A stretch of 64,000 bases of DNA, taken from assembly GCA_963816985.1 (NCBI GenBank), contig CAWFMF010000003.1, forward strand, positions 1-64,000, in the 5' to 3' direction. Shown piece after piece: positions 1 through 7,030 of the stretch. The notes beneath the pieces are model-generated. The model ran no database searches, was not told the origin of the DNA, and worked only from the letters and a program-made list of their open reading frames with translations. The first letter of the stretch is position 1, and every line of letters starts with the position of its first letter. Position numbers and translations under genes: made by a program. The stretch is from JAIVJM01 sp963816985 (GTDB taxonomy: Bacteria > Acidobacteriota > Blastocatellia > Pyrinomonadales > Pyrinomonadaceae).

Positions 1-180
1 GCGACGGCGGTCGCAACTTTTAAGACCGCGCCTCGGCCCGACTCGCGACGGCGGGTAGATTGCGGGATAGAGCACGAACTCAAACACACCAGAGCGCCGT
101 CGGCAACACAACATGATTGCCGGCGGCGCATCCCGCGACTTTGAAGGTTCTCCCGCTGGGTTGTGACGAAGGAATAGTGA

Positions 181-453
181 ATCGGCGAAGGCAAAAAAGA
201 GGACGTTGACACGACTTCGGCGGAGTTCAGGCAAGGGGTCGAAGCCGGGCTCAATTCCGAAGAGGACACGAAGAACTGGAAAGCCGGTAACGACCTTGGC
301 CGGGAGCTGAGAGATGAAGGCGAGACCGAAGAGCCGGGTCACGGACGCCTGACCAATCCGCCGCTGGCTACGCTCTCCCCGCTCTTCATGAGACGCAGTG
401 CGGAGGGGGTCAAGGGGCCTGACCAGGATGAGAAGGATTGGATGGGAGAGTGA
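181..453 (+). other. Open frame without a usual start codon (possible gene remnant)
   Basis: A 90-codon frame opens directly after a TGA at 178-180 and closes with TGA at 451-453. It contains no ATG, GTG or TTG early on; the first ATG lies about 17 codons from the end. The translation is charged and protein-like (it reads KNWKAGNDLGRELRDEGE in its middle) and a GAAGGAA stretch lies about 4-10 bases before the opening ATC codon. It could be a gene whose start was lost, a truncated remnant, or a rare AUC start. I recognise no family. Confidence 0.3.
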
Positions 454-534
454 CGGGCCTCCGTTATAAGCGGTATACTGTAAAAAACCCTGAGCGTTTC
501 TGCGGCGGGGGACTGACACACGAGGAGTAGCTGA

Positions 535-786
535 ATGTATATTTATACGATAGAAGCCATGCCGGGACAGAAAGCGAAGTTCGAGGGCGACACGTCGGTT
601 AAATACAACGTTAGAAGGAAGTACACTTCCGCCTCGGCTGAACGGAAAAACAGCTCCGACCTGATTAGAGGCGGTCTGGAGTATTCGGAGGCGACGGCGC
701 TGGTCACGAAATTTAATGATAAAGAGCGAGAAGCGCGCGTCACCAGACACACAGACTCCTCCCGCCACATACTGACAACCCGTTAG
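535..786 (+). CDS. Small hypothetical protein (83 aa)
   Basis: ATG is preceded by GAGGAG at good spacing (ACGAGGAGTAGCTGA), which is the main support for the start. The product is short, basic and soluble, with no signal peptide, membrane segment or cysteine pair, and is rich in Lys, Arg, Ser and Thr. I recognise no family. The 5-prime half has less GC-rich codon choice than its neighbours (atatttatacgatag), which may hint at a different origin. It stands alone between the start-less frame upstream and the zinc-ribbon membrane gene. A chance open frame is possible. Confidence 0.5.
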   Translation: MYIYTIEAMPGQKAKFEGDTSVKYNVRRKYTSASAERKNSSDLIRGGLEYSEATALVTKFNDKEREARVTRHTDSSRHILTTR

Positions 787-1001
787 GTCGTCAGCCCCTC
801 TGACACTCGCGGCTGAATAAAATAGATGCCGCCGCCAAAACCCTCAAGCATTTCAGCACCGCATGGCGCGGGCGCGAGACAGGCCACCGCGTGTCATCAC
901 GCTTCCGCTTCAAAGTCGAAACTCGTCCGGCTCATGCAGAATCCGGGCGGTTGATTGCCGCGCCGGATGTCTCTTGGACGCCATCTCAGACGTTCTGACG
1001 G

Positions 1002-1949
1002 ATGTTCGCTTACTTCTATCAAGTCTGCCTCGTCATCTTTCTGCTTCAGGGAATCTCCACGCCGTTGCTCGTGGTGATTGCGGGCGTCGTGTGGCGGAGA
1101 CAGAGCCGGCGGCTTGAGTCTCTCAAAAAGGAGTTGGGGCTCGCGCGCCTCAAGGAGATCAAGTCGGACGAGAGGCTTGAGGCGATTCTCAAAGGGTTGC
1201 CGAAACTTCGTCCCTTGAATTGTGGCGACTGCGGCGGGAGTCTGTTGCTCCGCGAGACGGAAACCCTCTGCCCGTATTGCGGCGCGCGCGGCGACGTGCC
1301 GGAAGATTACGCGGCGGCGGTTTCGCTCAAGTCGCAGGTCAAGGCTCTCCTTAAAAGCGCGCTCAGACATTGGCGGGTGGCGAACGTCCTGACGTATCCG
1401 CTGGTCGGTTGGCTCTTCTTCCTCTTCATCTTCGCCGAGCCGCTCGTCTTGTTCCCGACCGTCGTCATCGGCAGCAACCTCTTCCCCGACACTCAGTTTG
1501 ACAGGGCCTTCGAGGCGCTCGGCGAGACGACCGCTTTCCTCGTCATGTTGTCCGCCTTCTTCGGCTTCATCATCTGGATGATCGTCTTCATCTTCCTCAC
1601 GAACCTGAGCAAGAGCCTGCGCGTGAACCTGCCCGTCGTGCCCGTCTTCGAGGGCGAGACGCGCGGCAGAGAGACTGCGAGCTGCCAGACCTGCGGCGGC
1701 GGCATCGAGTACGACGCGGGCGATTTCGCGTGCCTGTGCGGCTACTGCAACGTGGAGAACTTCCGCGCGCGGTTCGTCCGGCGTGAACGCGCGCGCGCGG
1801 AAAATCAGAGCACGCACACGAAGTCGGCGCTCTTCGGCGCGATGGAAATTATTGAAGACTTCGTCGGGACGTTCTTCTTCGTCACGCTCATCCTCGCCGT
1901 CGCTTCAACGCTGCTCGCTCTCTACTACGCGCTCAAAAATCTGCTCTGA
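1002..1949 (+). CDS. Membrane protein with two zinc ribbons
   Basis: The 315-residue product has a membrane segment at residues 7-30, then a short basic helix and a first zinc ribbon (C74, C77, C90, C93; CGDC and CPYC). Two hydrophobic segments follow (about 131-157 and 178-200), a second ribbon (C228, C231, C246, C249; CQTC and CGYC), and a last membrane segment at 286-310. The ribbons should lie on the same face of the membrane. Such proteins are common but functionally unassigned. The ATG at 1002 has no strong Shine-Dalgarno sequence, so the exact start is uncertain. The downstream gene at 2700 also encodes a ribbon-plus-membrane protein. Confidence 0.75.
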   Translation: MFAYFYQVCLVIFLLQGISTPLLVVIAGVVWRRQSRRLESLKKELGLARLKEIKSDERLEAILKGLPKLRPLNCGDCGGSLLLRETETLCPYCGARGDVPEDYAAAVSLKSQVKALLKSALRHWRVANVLTYPLVGWLFFLFIFAEPLVLFPTVVIGSNLFPDTQFDRAFEALGETTAFLVMLSAFFGFIIWMIVFIFLTNLSKSLRVNLPVVPVFEGETRGRETASCQTCGGGIEYDAGDFACLCGYCNVENFRARFVRRERARAENQSTHTKSALFGAMEIIEDFVGTFFFVTLILAVASTLLALYYALKNLL

Positions 1950-2041
1950 GTCGGAAGTCTGCCTCCCGTGTTTTGCTTAAGAAGCGCCGGGTGCGGGCCG
2001 CATCTTTTGGGCGGCGTCGAAACCCGACGCACGCAAAACTC

Positions 2042-2071
2042 TTGAAGGCGAACGCACGCCCGTGATATAAG
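2042..2071 (+). promoter_or_regulatory. Putative sigma70-type promoter
   Basis: In the 299-base gap between the zinc-ribbon gene and the PH-like gene, TTGAAG at 2042-2047 is followed after 17-18 bases by ATATAA/TATAAG. It points toward the gene at 2249, leaving a GC-rich leader of about 170 bases. Nothing else recognisable lies in this gap. The assignment rests on consensus matching only. Confidence 0.35.
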
Positions 2072-2248
2072 CCCGCCGCTCAGGGCGGTTGCAAGAGCGA
2101 CGCCGCCCCCGCACTTGCCGAGACGAATTCCGTAACGTGCGTCTTCGGCGTCCCCTCTGCCCGCGCGGGCGGCGGGCCGCGCCGAGGGTCGCGCCGACGT
2201 AGTACTTACCCGCCGACCGGCCTTATCTTTTCAGGCCAAAGGAGAGAG

Positions 2249-2686
2249 ATGGCTAGATTCAAAGACCCCAACGTTCCCGCCGCGGCTTTCCAGCCGTACC
2301 TCGAACCGGGCGAGCAACTTAAGAATTGGGCATACGGCGTCAAGCAGCCGAGCATGCTGCTTATCCTCCCCCTCTTCTTGCTCGCGATCCTGCCCGGCGC
2401 GATTGCCGTCGCGTTGCTGACGAAAGAGTACGTCGTCGGGCTCACCGACCGGCGGTTCATCGTGCTCCGCTTCAAGGGCAAGAATCTGGAAGTGCAGGAG
2501 GTCTTGGAGTACCCGCTGAACAACCTCCCGCCCGTGAAGGCTTCCACCGGCGGGCTCTTCACGCACATCAAGGTGCTCGACCCGGCGAAGCCGTTCGTCG
2601 CCAAGTTCCACCGCATGGGCATGCCCGGCAACCGCGAACACGGGATGGCGATTGAGGCGGCGCTCACCGGCAAGCCTGCTGCCTAA
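2249..2686 (+). CDS. PH-like membrane-anchored protein
   Basis: This 145-aa protein has one hydrophobic segment at residues 35-58, followed by a beta-rich region (YVVGLTDRRFIVLRFKGK) typical of small bacterial PH-domain or YcxB-like proteins, in which a strand pattern such as LTxxRxxV follows the membrane anchor. An AAAGGAGAGAG Shine-Dalgarno sequence precedes the ATG closely. The next gene starts 13 bp after its stop, so the two are probably co-transcribed and end at the terminator at 3000-3037. The role is unknown; a membrane-surface scaffold is a guess from the family. Confidence 0.7.
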   Translation: MARFKDPNVPAAAFQPYLEPGEQLKNWAYGVKQPSMLLILPLFLLAILPGAIAVALLTKEYVVGLTDRRFIVLRFKGKNLEVQEVLEYPLNNLPPVKASTGGLFTHIKVLDPAKPFVAKFHRMGMPGNREHGMAIEAALTGKPAA

Positions 2687-2699
2687 CGGGAGGCTGAAG

Positions 2700-3002
2700 A
2701 TGAGTTTCGCACAGGGACAGACGCCGACCGGCGGCCACACTTCGGCGCAACCTCCGGGCCGCGTGTGCCCGTTCTGTGGCGCGCCCGCCGACGCCGCGAA
2801 GTTCTGCGGCTCGTGCGGGCGCGCCACGACCGCGCCGCGCCGCCCCTGCGGACAGTGCCGCCGGATGGTGCCGACCGGCGAGCGCGCGTGCTGGAATTGC
2901 GGGGCCGTCTTCAAAAGCGATATGCGTTGGAAAATCCCCCTGATTATTTTCCTCTTCATCCTCGCCTTCATCATCAGTATCCTGCTCGCGCTGGTGAGAT
3001 AA
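2700..3002 (+). CDS. Zinc-ribbon protein with C-terminal membrane anchor
   Basis: The 100-aa product carries CPFC, CGSC, CGQC and CWNC pairs, that is two consecutive zinc ribbons at about residues 20-70, then a single hydrophobic C-terminal segment (IPLIIFLFILAFIISIL). The ATG at 2700 is chosen because CGGGAGGCTGAAG precedes it; a longer reading from 2652 would overlap the previous gene. It forms a pair with the PH-like gene, and a strong hairpin terminator starts at its stop codon. It is probably a tail-anchored ribbon protein of unknown partner. Confidence 0.7.
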   Translation: MSFAQGQTPTGGHTSAQPPGRVCPFCGAPADAAKFCGSCGRATTAPRRPCGQCRRMVPTGERACWNCGAVFKSDMRWKIPLIIFLFILAFIISILLALVR

Positions 3003-3037
3003 GAGAAGGGGCGGTATCAATGTCGCCGCTTCTCTTA
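3000..3037 (+). terminator. Intrinsic terminator
   Basis: TAAGAGAAGGGGCG at 3000-3013 pairs with CGCCGCTTCTCTTA at 3024-3037 with one mismatch and a 10-base loop. A short T-rich run (TTTAG) follows. It overlaps the stop codon of the zinc-ribbon gene and closes the two-gene unit. Confidence 0.75.
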
Positions 3038-3183
3038 TTTAGAATGTGTCCTCTCATCTGACCGGCGTGGGGGCGCTCACTCCGGCGGCCCTTTTCCTTT
3101 TCACCGTTGAAGTCCTTCCGTCGTCATGGCCGGGGGCCGAGCCGCGAAAGTGATAAGATGGTGGCCGAAAGGAAGGGGAATTG

Positions 3184-4038
3184 ATGATCCTGTCACGAGC
3201 CGTGCTCGTCGCGGCGGCGCTCACGTTGCTCTCATGTCCGCCGGCGCGCGCCACGGCTCAGACGGCGGGAGGCCAAACGGGCAAGCCTGATTTTTCCACG
3301 CAGACGCAGCTTCAGGAAGACATCGCCGCCGCCCCCTGCAAAGGAAACTCGGAGCGCCTCAAGGCCGTCAGGGCTCTCTTCGAGAAGATGGGCGCGCGCC
3401 CCTCCGACATCTCCGTCGAGAAGCTGAAGGAGGTGGAGAACGTCACGGTGCTCAAGCGGGGCAGCACGCCCGAACTCATCGTCGTCGGCGCGCACTACGA
3501 CAAAGTGAGCCACGGCTGCGGGGCGGTGGACAACTGGACTGGCGTCGTGACGATGGCCCACCTCTATAAGACTATTAAGGATTTGCCGCTCAAGAAGAGC
3601 GTGCTCTTCGTCGGGTTCGGGAGGGAAGAGGAGGGGCTCGTCGGGTCGAAGGCGATGGTCAAGGGCATCGGCAAGGAGCAGCGCGCTCGTTACTGCGCGA
3701 TGCTCAACATAGACAGCCTCGGCCTCGCCGTCCCGCAAGCGGAGAGCCGCATCTCAAGCGGGAAGTTGGTCGCGCGCGCCGCCGATTTGGCCGGGCGGAT
3801 GAAGATGCCGTTCCAACAGGGGACGGTCTCCGGGGCCGATTCGGATTCGAGCTCGTTCCTCGACGGCAAGATACCCGCCATCACCATCCACGGGCTGTCG
3901 AGCAACTGGCGAAAGGTTCTCCACACGAACGGGGACAGTGTTTCTAAAGTGAATGCGTTGAGCGTGTTCATGGGTTACACGCTGACCCTCGCCCTGCTCG
4001 GCGAGGTGGAGGACTCCGCCTGCGACGCTTTTAGATGA
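3184..4038 (+). CDS. Secreted M28-family zinc aminopeptidase
   Basis: This 284-aa protein has an N-terminal signal sequence (residues 1-26, ending ATAQ). The M28 co-catalytic zinc set is visible: H104 in GAHYD, D116 in VDNWTG as bridging ligand, the EEE run at 148-150 (general base and ligand) in GREEEGLVGS, D177 in NIDSLG, and H247 in LHTNGDS. It should release N-terminal amino acids from peptides in the periplasm or outside the cell. ATG at 3184 follows AAAGGAAGGGG; a TTG one codon earlier is less likely. The stop overlaps the region leading into the DinB gene and starts a run of closely spaced genes. Confidence 0.88.
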   Translation: MILSRAVLVAAALTLLSCPPARATAQTAGGQTGKPDFSTQTQLQEDIAAAPCKGNSERLKAVRALFEKMGARPSDISVEKLKEVENVTVLKRGSTPELIVVGAHYDKVSHGCGAVDNWTGVVTMAHLYKTIKDLPLKKSVLFVGFGREEEGLVGSKAMVKGIGKEQRARYCAMLNIDSLGLAVPQAESRISSGKLVARAADLAGRMKMPFQQGTVSGADSDSSSFLDGKIPAITIHGLSSNWRKVLHTNGDSVSKVNALSVFMGYTLTLALLGEVEDSACDAFR

Positions 4039-4064
4039 GAAGCGGGTGCGAAGGAGGAGGCAAG

Positions 4065-4586
4065 ATGTTTGACCTTGAAGGCTTGCGAGAGCTTGCCCGC
4101 CACATGCAATGGGCCGACGCCCTCGTCTGGACTGCCGCCCTGTCGAATGCGGGTGTGGCGGATGACCTCGCGCTGCGCGGCAAGCTCTTTCACATCCACA
4201 TGGTGCAGCGGGCGTTCCTCTCGGTCTGGCAGGGCGGGCCGCTCAGACCTCCTCCCTCCGACTCGCCGGAGCTGCCTGAGACGCTCGAATCCGCGCGCGG
4301 TTACTACTCGGAGCTGTCTTCATTCCTTTCCGCGCTCGGCGAAGATGAACTCCAGCGGCCTGTCGAGCTGCCGTGGGCGGGGGGCTTCGCCCGGCGGTTC
4401 GGTCGAGACCCCTCGACCTCTTCGCTCGCGGAGACACTCCTGCAAGTCACGTTGCACAGCACCTACCATCGAGGGCAGGTCAACACGAGGCTGCGGGAAC
4501 TCGACATCGAGCCGCCGCTGACCGACTACATCGCATGGGTCTGGTTCGACCGGCCCGGCCCACAATGGCCCGCCCTTTCCACTTAG
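4065..4586 (+). CDS. DinB-family protein
   Basis: The 173-aa product matches the DinB/YfiT-like four-helix fold. A first metal-binding histidine lies in the LFHIHMV segment and a pair lies in LHSTYHRGQV, the family hallmark near the C-terminus. Many members are metal-dependent thiol transferases or stress proteins; the substrate cannot be told here. The ATG at 4065 has a near-perfect GAAGGAGGAGG upstream, better than the ATG at 4035 that overlaps the peptidase stop. It sits 26 bp after the M28 gene and 35 bp before the next gene. Confidence 0.85.
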   Translation: MFDLEGLRELARHMQWADALVWTAALSNAGVADDLALRGKLFHIHMVQRAFLSVWQGGPLRPPPSDSPELPETLESARGYYSELSSFLSALGEDELQRPVELPWAGGFARRFGRDPSTSSLAETLLQVTLHSTYHRGQVNTRLRELDIEPPLTDYIAWVWFDRPGPQWPALST

Positions 4587-4621
4587 ACCGCAACCGACAC
4601 GACTGCACGGAGGAGTCAGAG

Positions 4622-5014
4622 ATGGGCGCGAAACAGATCGCCGAGATGGAGCCGAGCCTGCGCGAAGTCTACGAAGGGGTCAACGGCCCCGACGACCCGC
4701 CGCCCGCGTGCTGCACGATGGAGACGACAACTCTTTCGGGCTCGGAAGTGTGGCTTCAGGTCATGGCCGGCACAGTCAACATGGCTTACCCTTTGACGGA
4801 GGAGCCGCTTGAGCTTCTACAAAGGCAGGGCATCCGCACGCCCGCGGGCTTCTACATGGTGGAATGGGCGGCGGGCGAGTACGCCACGTTCGGCTTCGAC
4901 AACATCCCTCCGAGCGAGCACGCGGCCTTCGCAGACCAACTCTTCGTCAAGGTGCTTGGCTGCGATGACGCGAGCTACGAGCTGAAGTTTTCAATCGAAC
5001 CGCTGGAGGCGTAA
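4622..5014 (+). CDS. Hypothetical protein (130 aa)
   Basis: ATG at 4622 follows CACGGAGGAGTCAGAG, a good ribosome-binding site. The protein is acidic and soluble, with a CC pair near residue 30 (PPACCTM) and a single later Cys. No signal peptide or membrane helix is seen and I recognise no family. It lies between DinB and the methyltransferase in the same orientation with gaps of about 30-35 bp, so it is probably part of the same operon. Confidence 0.65.
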   Translation: MGAKQIAEMEPSLREVYEGVNGPDDPPPACCTMETTTLSGSEVWLQVMAGTVNMAYPLTEEPLELLQRQGIRTPAGFYMVEWAAGEYATFGFDNIPPSEHAAFADQLFVKVLGCDDASYELKFSIEPLEA

Positions 5015-5043
5015 GCCCTCATGACGGCGTGAGGGGAAATTCT

Positions 5044-5979
5044 ATGGGGTTACTAAACATCCCAAGGGAGGGGCCGGAAGTCTCCGACGCGATCATCTCT
5101 TTCGACCCCGAAACGCTCGAACGCCAACCCGTCGTCAAGTCGCAAGTGATTCGAGAGTTCAAGGCCATCGGCAACCAGACGGCGGCGCGTATCGTCGAGC
5201 GGATACCGGAACGAGGCGGCGTCCTCGACCCGCACGCGGTTGACCGCCTGCTCGTCACCGCCCACTGCGAGATGCAGCGCATCTCGGAGGAGTTCCAGCA
5301 CGGGCAACGGGTCGCCAATCTCTTGAAGCCCCTCTTGAATGCCTTGCGCGAGGGGGCCGTCGAGAGGCCCATCCGCATCGTTGACATCGGCTGCGGGACG
5401 GGCTTCGTCGTGCGTTGGCTCGCCGCCAACGAACCCCTCGGCGATGATGTCGAACTCGTCGGCGCGGACTTCAACGTCGCCCTCGTCGGCGAGGCCCGGA
5501 GACTGGCCGAGGTCGAGAAGCTCCCCTGCACCTTCGTCGTCGCCAACGCGTTTCGCTTAGACCACCCCGCCACCATCTACCTCTCGACGGGGATTCTTCA
5601 CCACTTCCGTGGCCGAGGGCTCGTGGAGCTTCTCAGTCAACACGAACGCCCGGAAACCTGCGCCTTCATCCACTTCGATTTCCACCCTTCACCGATGGCC
5701 CCGCTCGGCTCGTGGCTCTTTCACGCGGTGCGGATGCGCGAGCCTTTGGCGAAGCACGACGGAGTGCTCTCAGCCGTCCGCGCGCACCGGAGCCGCGACC
5801 TGCTTGAGACGGCCAAGACGGCTGCGTCCGGCTTCGTCTCGACCATCTACGGCACGAGGTTGTGGGGGCTGCCCATCCCGCGCGTCTTTCATTCACTCGT
5901 CGGCGTCCGCCCCGTCTACCGTGAGTCCTTCCTGAAGCACATGGGCAGCCGGGTCGCTTCGCTCGGTAAAATTGAATGA
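5044..5979 (+). CDS. Class I SAM-dependent methyltransferase
   Basis: This 311-aa protein has motif I VDIGCGTGF at residues 113-121, an acidic motif II (VGADFN), and a post-motif region with LSTGILHHF, all typical of Rossmann-fold methyltransferases. The first 100 residues form a helical cap that may bind the acceptor. ATG at 5044 is preceded by GAGGGGA; an upstream in-frame GTG at 5029 is less likely. The stop overlaps the start of the next membrane gene (ATGA), so the two are translationally coupled. The acceptor substrate is unknown. Confidence 0.8.
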   Translation: MGLLNIPREGPEVSDAIISFDPETLERQPVVKSQVIREFKAIGNQTAARIVERIPERGGVLDPHAVDRLLVTAHCEMQRISEEFQHGQRVANLLKPLLNALREGAVERPIRIVDIGCGTGFVVRWLAANEPLGDDVELVGADFNVALVGEARRLAEVEKLPCTFVVANAFRLDHPATIYLSTGILHHFRGRGLVELLSQHERPETCAFIHFDFHPSPMAPLGSWLFHAVRMREPLAKHDGVLSAVRAHRSRDLLETAKTAASGFVSTIYGTRLWGLPIPRVFHSLVGVRPVYRESFLKHMGSRVASLGKIE

Positions 5980-6485
5980 TTGCTTTAGCGTTGTGGGCTC
6001 TGGCCACCATTGACGCGGCCCTCATCGGTTACAGGGAGGCGGCGGGGCGCAACGCCCTGATTGACAAGCGCGCTTATTACCGCCGCGCGATGATGCGGGG
6101 CGCTCTTCTGGGGCAGGTTGCGGTGGGCATTGCGGGCGCGGCGGTCGCCGTCCTGCTCCTGCTCTCGACAGACCCCGCGGGGCTCTTTAAAGAGCTTCAG
6201 GAAGTCGGCGCGCGGATGTTAATCGTCTACGTCCCCTACGCGCTGATTATTCTTGCCGCCTTCGCCGTCCGCGCCGCGCCGTCGGTAGACCTTCGAAGTA
6301 TCACCAGCGTCCTCATCTTCGGCCCTTTTACTTTGATACGGCCCGCCGTCGTCGTGGCCGGGGTGGCGTGGGGCGTGCTCGCCGCGCCGAACTTCAGAAC
6401 CCTTCTGCTCGGCCTGCTGATTCTCTCCCTCATGCTCAACTTGGGGCGGATGATGAGTGGCTTGAGGGCGCGTGGGATAATATGA
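5976..6485 (+). CDS. Integral membrane protein (169 aa)
   Basis: Hydrophobic segments are seen at about residues 1-17, 44-64, 83-100, 116-135 and 140-158, indicating 4-5 membrane helices with short loops. There is no catalytic motif that I recognise. It overlaps the methyltransferase stop by 4 bp and in turn overlaps the start of the GNAT gene by 4 bp (ATGA both times), which ties the three into one translational unit. It might supply or process the lipid-like substrate of the methyltransferase, but that is speculation. Confidence 0.7.
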   Translation: MIALALWALATIDAALIGYREAAGRNALIDKRAYYRRAMMRGALLGQVAVGIAGAAVAVLLLLSTDPAGLFKELQEVGARMLIVYVPYALIILAAFAVRAAPSVDLRSITSVLIFGPFTLIRPAVVVAGVAWGVLAAPNFRTLLLGLLILSLMLNLGRMMSGLRARGII

Positions 6486-7007
6486 AAATTCTTGAAACTG
6501 AGCGTCTCATCCTTCGCCGGGCGACGGTCGAAGACGGCGAGTTCATACTCGAACTCTTGAACGACCCCGCCTGGCTGCGGTTCATCGGCGACAAGGGCAT
6601 AAGGACTCTCGACGCCGCCCGCGACTATATTTCGAAGACGCTGGTCGCGATGTACGAGCGTCTCGGCTTCGGGCTGTACCTGACCGAGCTGAAGGATGGC
6701 GACGTTCCGATAGGCGTCTGCGGGCTGATTAAAAGAGACTCTTTGGAGGATGTGGATGTCGGGTTCGCCTTCCTTCCGGACATTCCGTGGGAAGGGCTAC
6801 GGCTACGAGTCGGCCTCCGCCGTGATGGAGTACGGGAGAAGGACTTTCGGCCTCAAACGCTTGGTGGCTATCACCTCGCCGGACAATGAGGATTCGGCCC
6901 GGCTGCTTGAGAGATTGGGATTCAATTTTGAAGGGACAATCAAACTGTCCGGCGACGGCGAGGAAGTTAGTTTGTTCGCCTCCGACTTCTCATCAGCCGC
7001 CGGTTAG
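6482..7007 (+). pseudogene. GNAT acetyltransferase, frameshifted
   Basis: The N-terminal part (from ATG 6482, starting MKILETERLILRRA) is a RimJ/RimL-like GNAT sequence and reads well to about residue 100 (VGFAFLPDIP). The conserved acetyl-CoA loop GKGYGYE and the rest (YGRRTFGLKRLVAI, NEDSARLLERLGF) continue in the +1 frame and stop at 7007. The shift falls near 6779-6790. Removing one base would give LPDFRGKGYGYE, the usual family sequence. The zero frame runs on to 6889 with unrelated residues. Either a real inactivating insertion or a sequence error. It is the last gene of the coupled run. Confidence 0.75.
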
Positions 7008-7030
7008 TGCGTCCCGGCGTGGCCGCGTCG

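Noticed and set aside
863..1117. Open frame overlapping the start of the zinc-ribbon membrane gene
   Set aside because: Arg/Cys-rich shadow reading with no start signal; the overlapping gene has clear domains.
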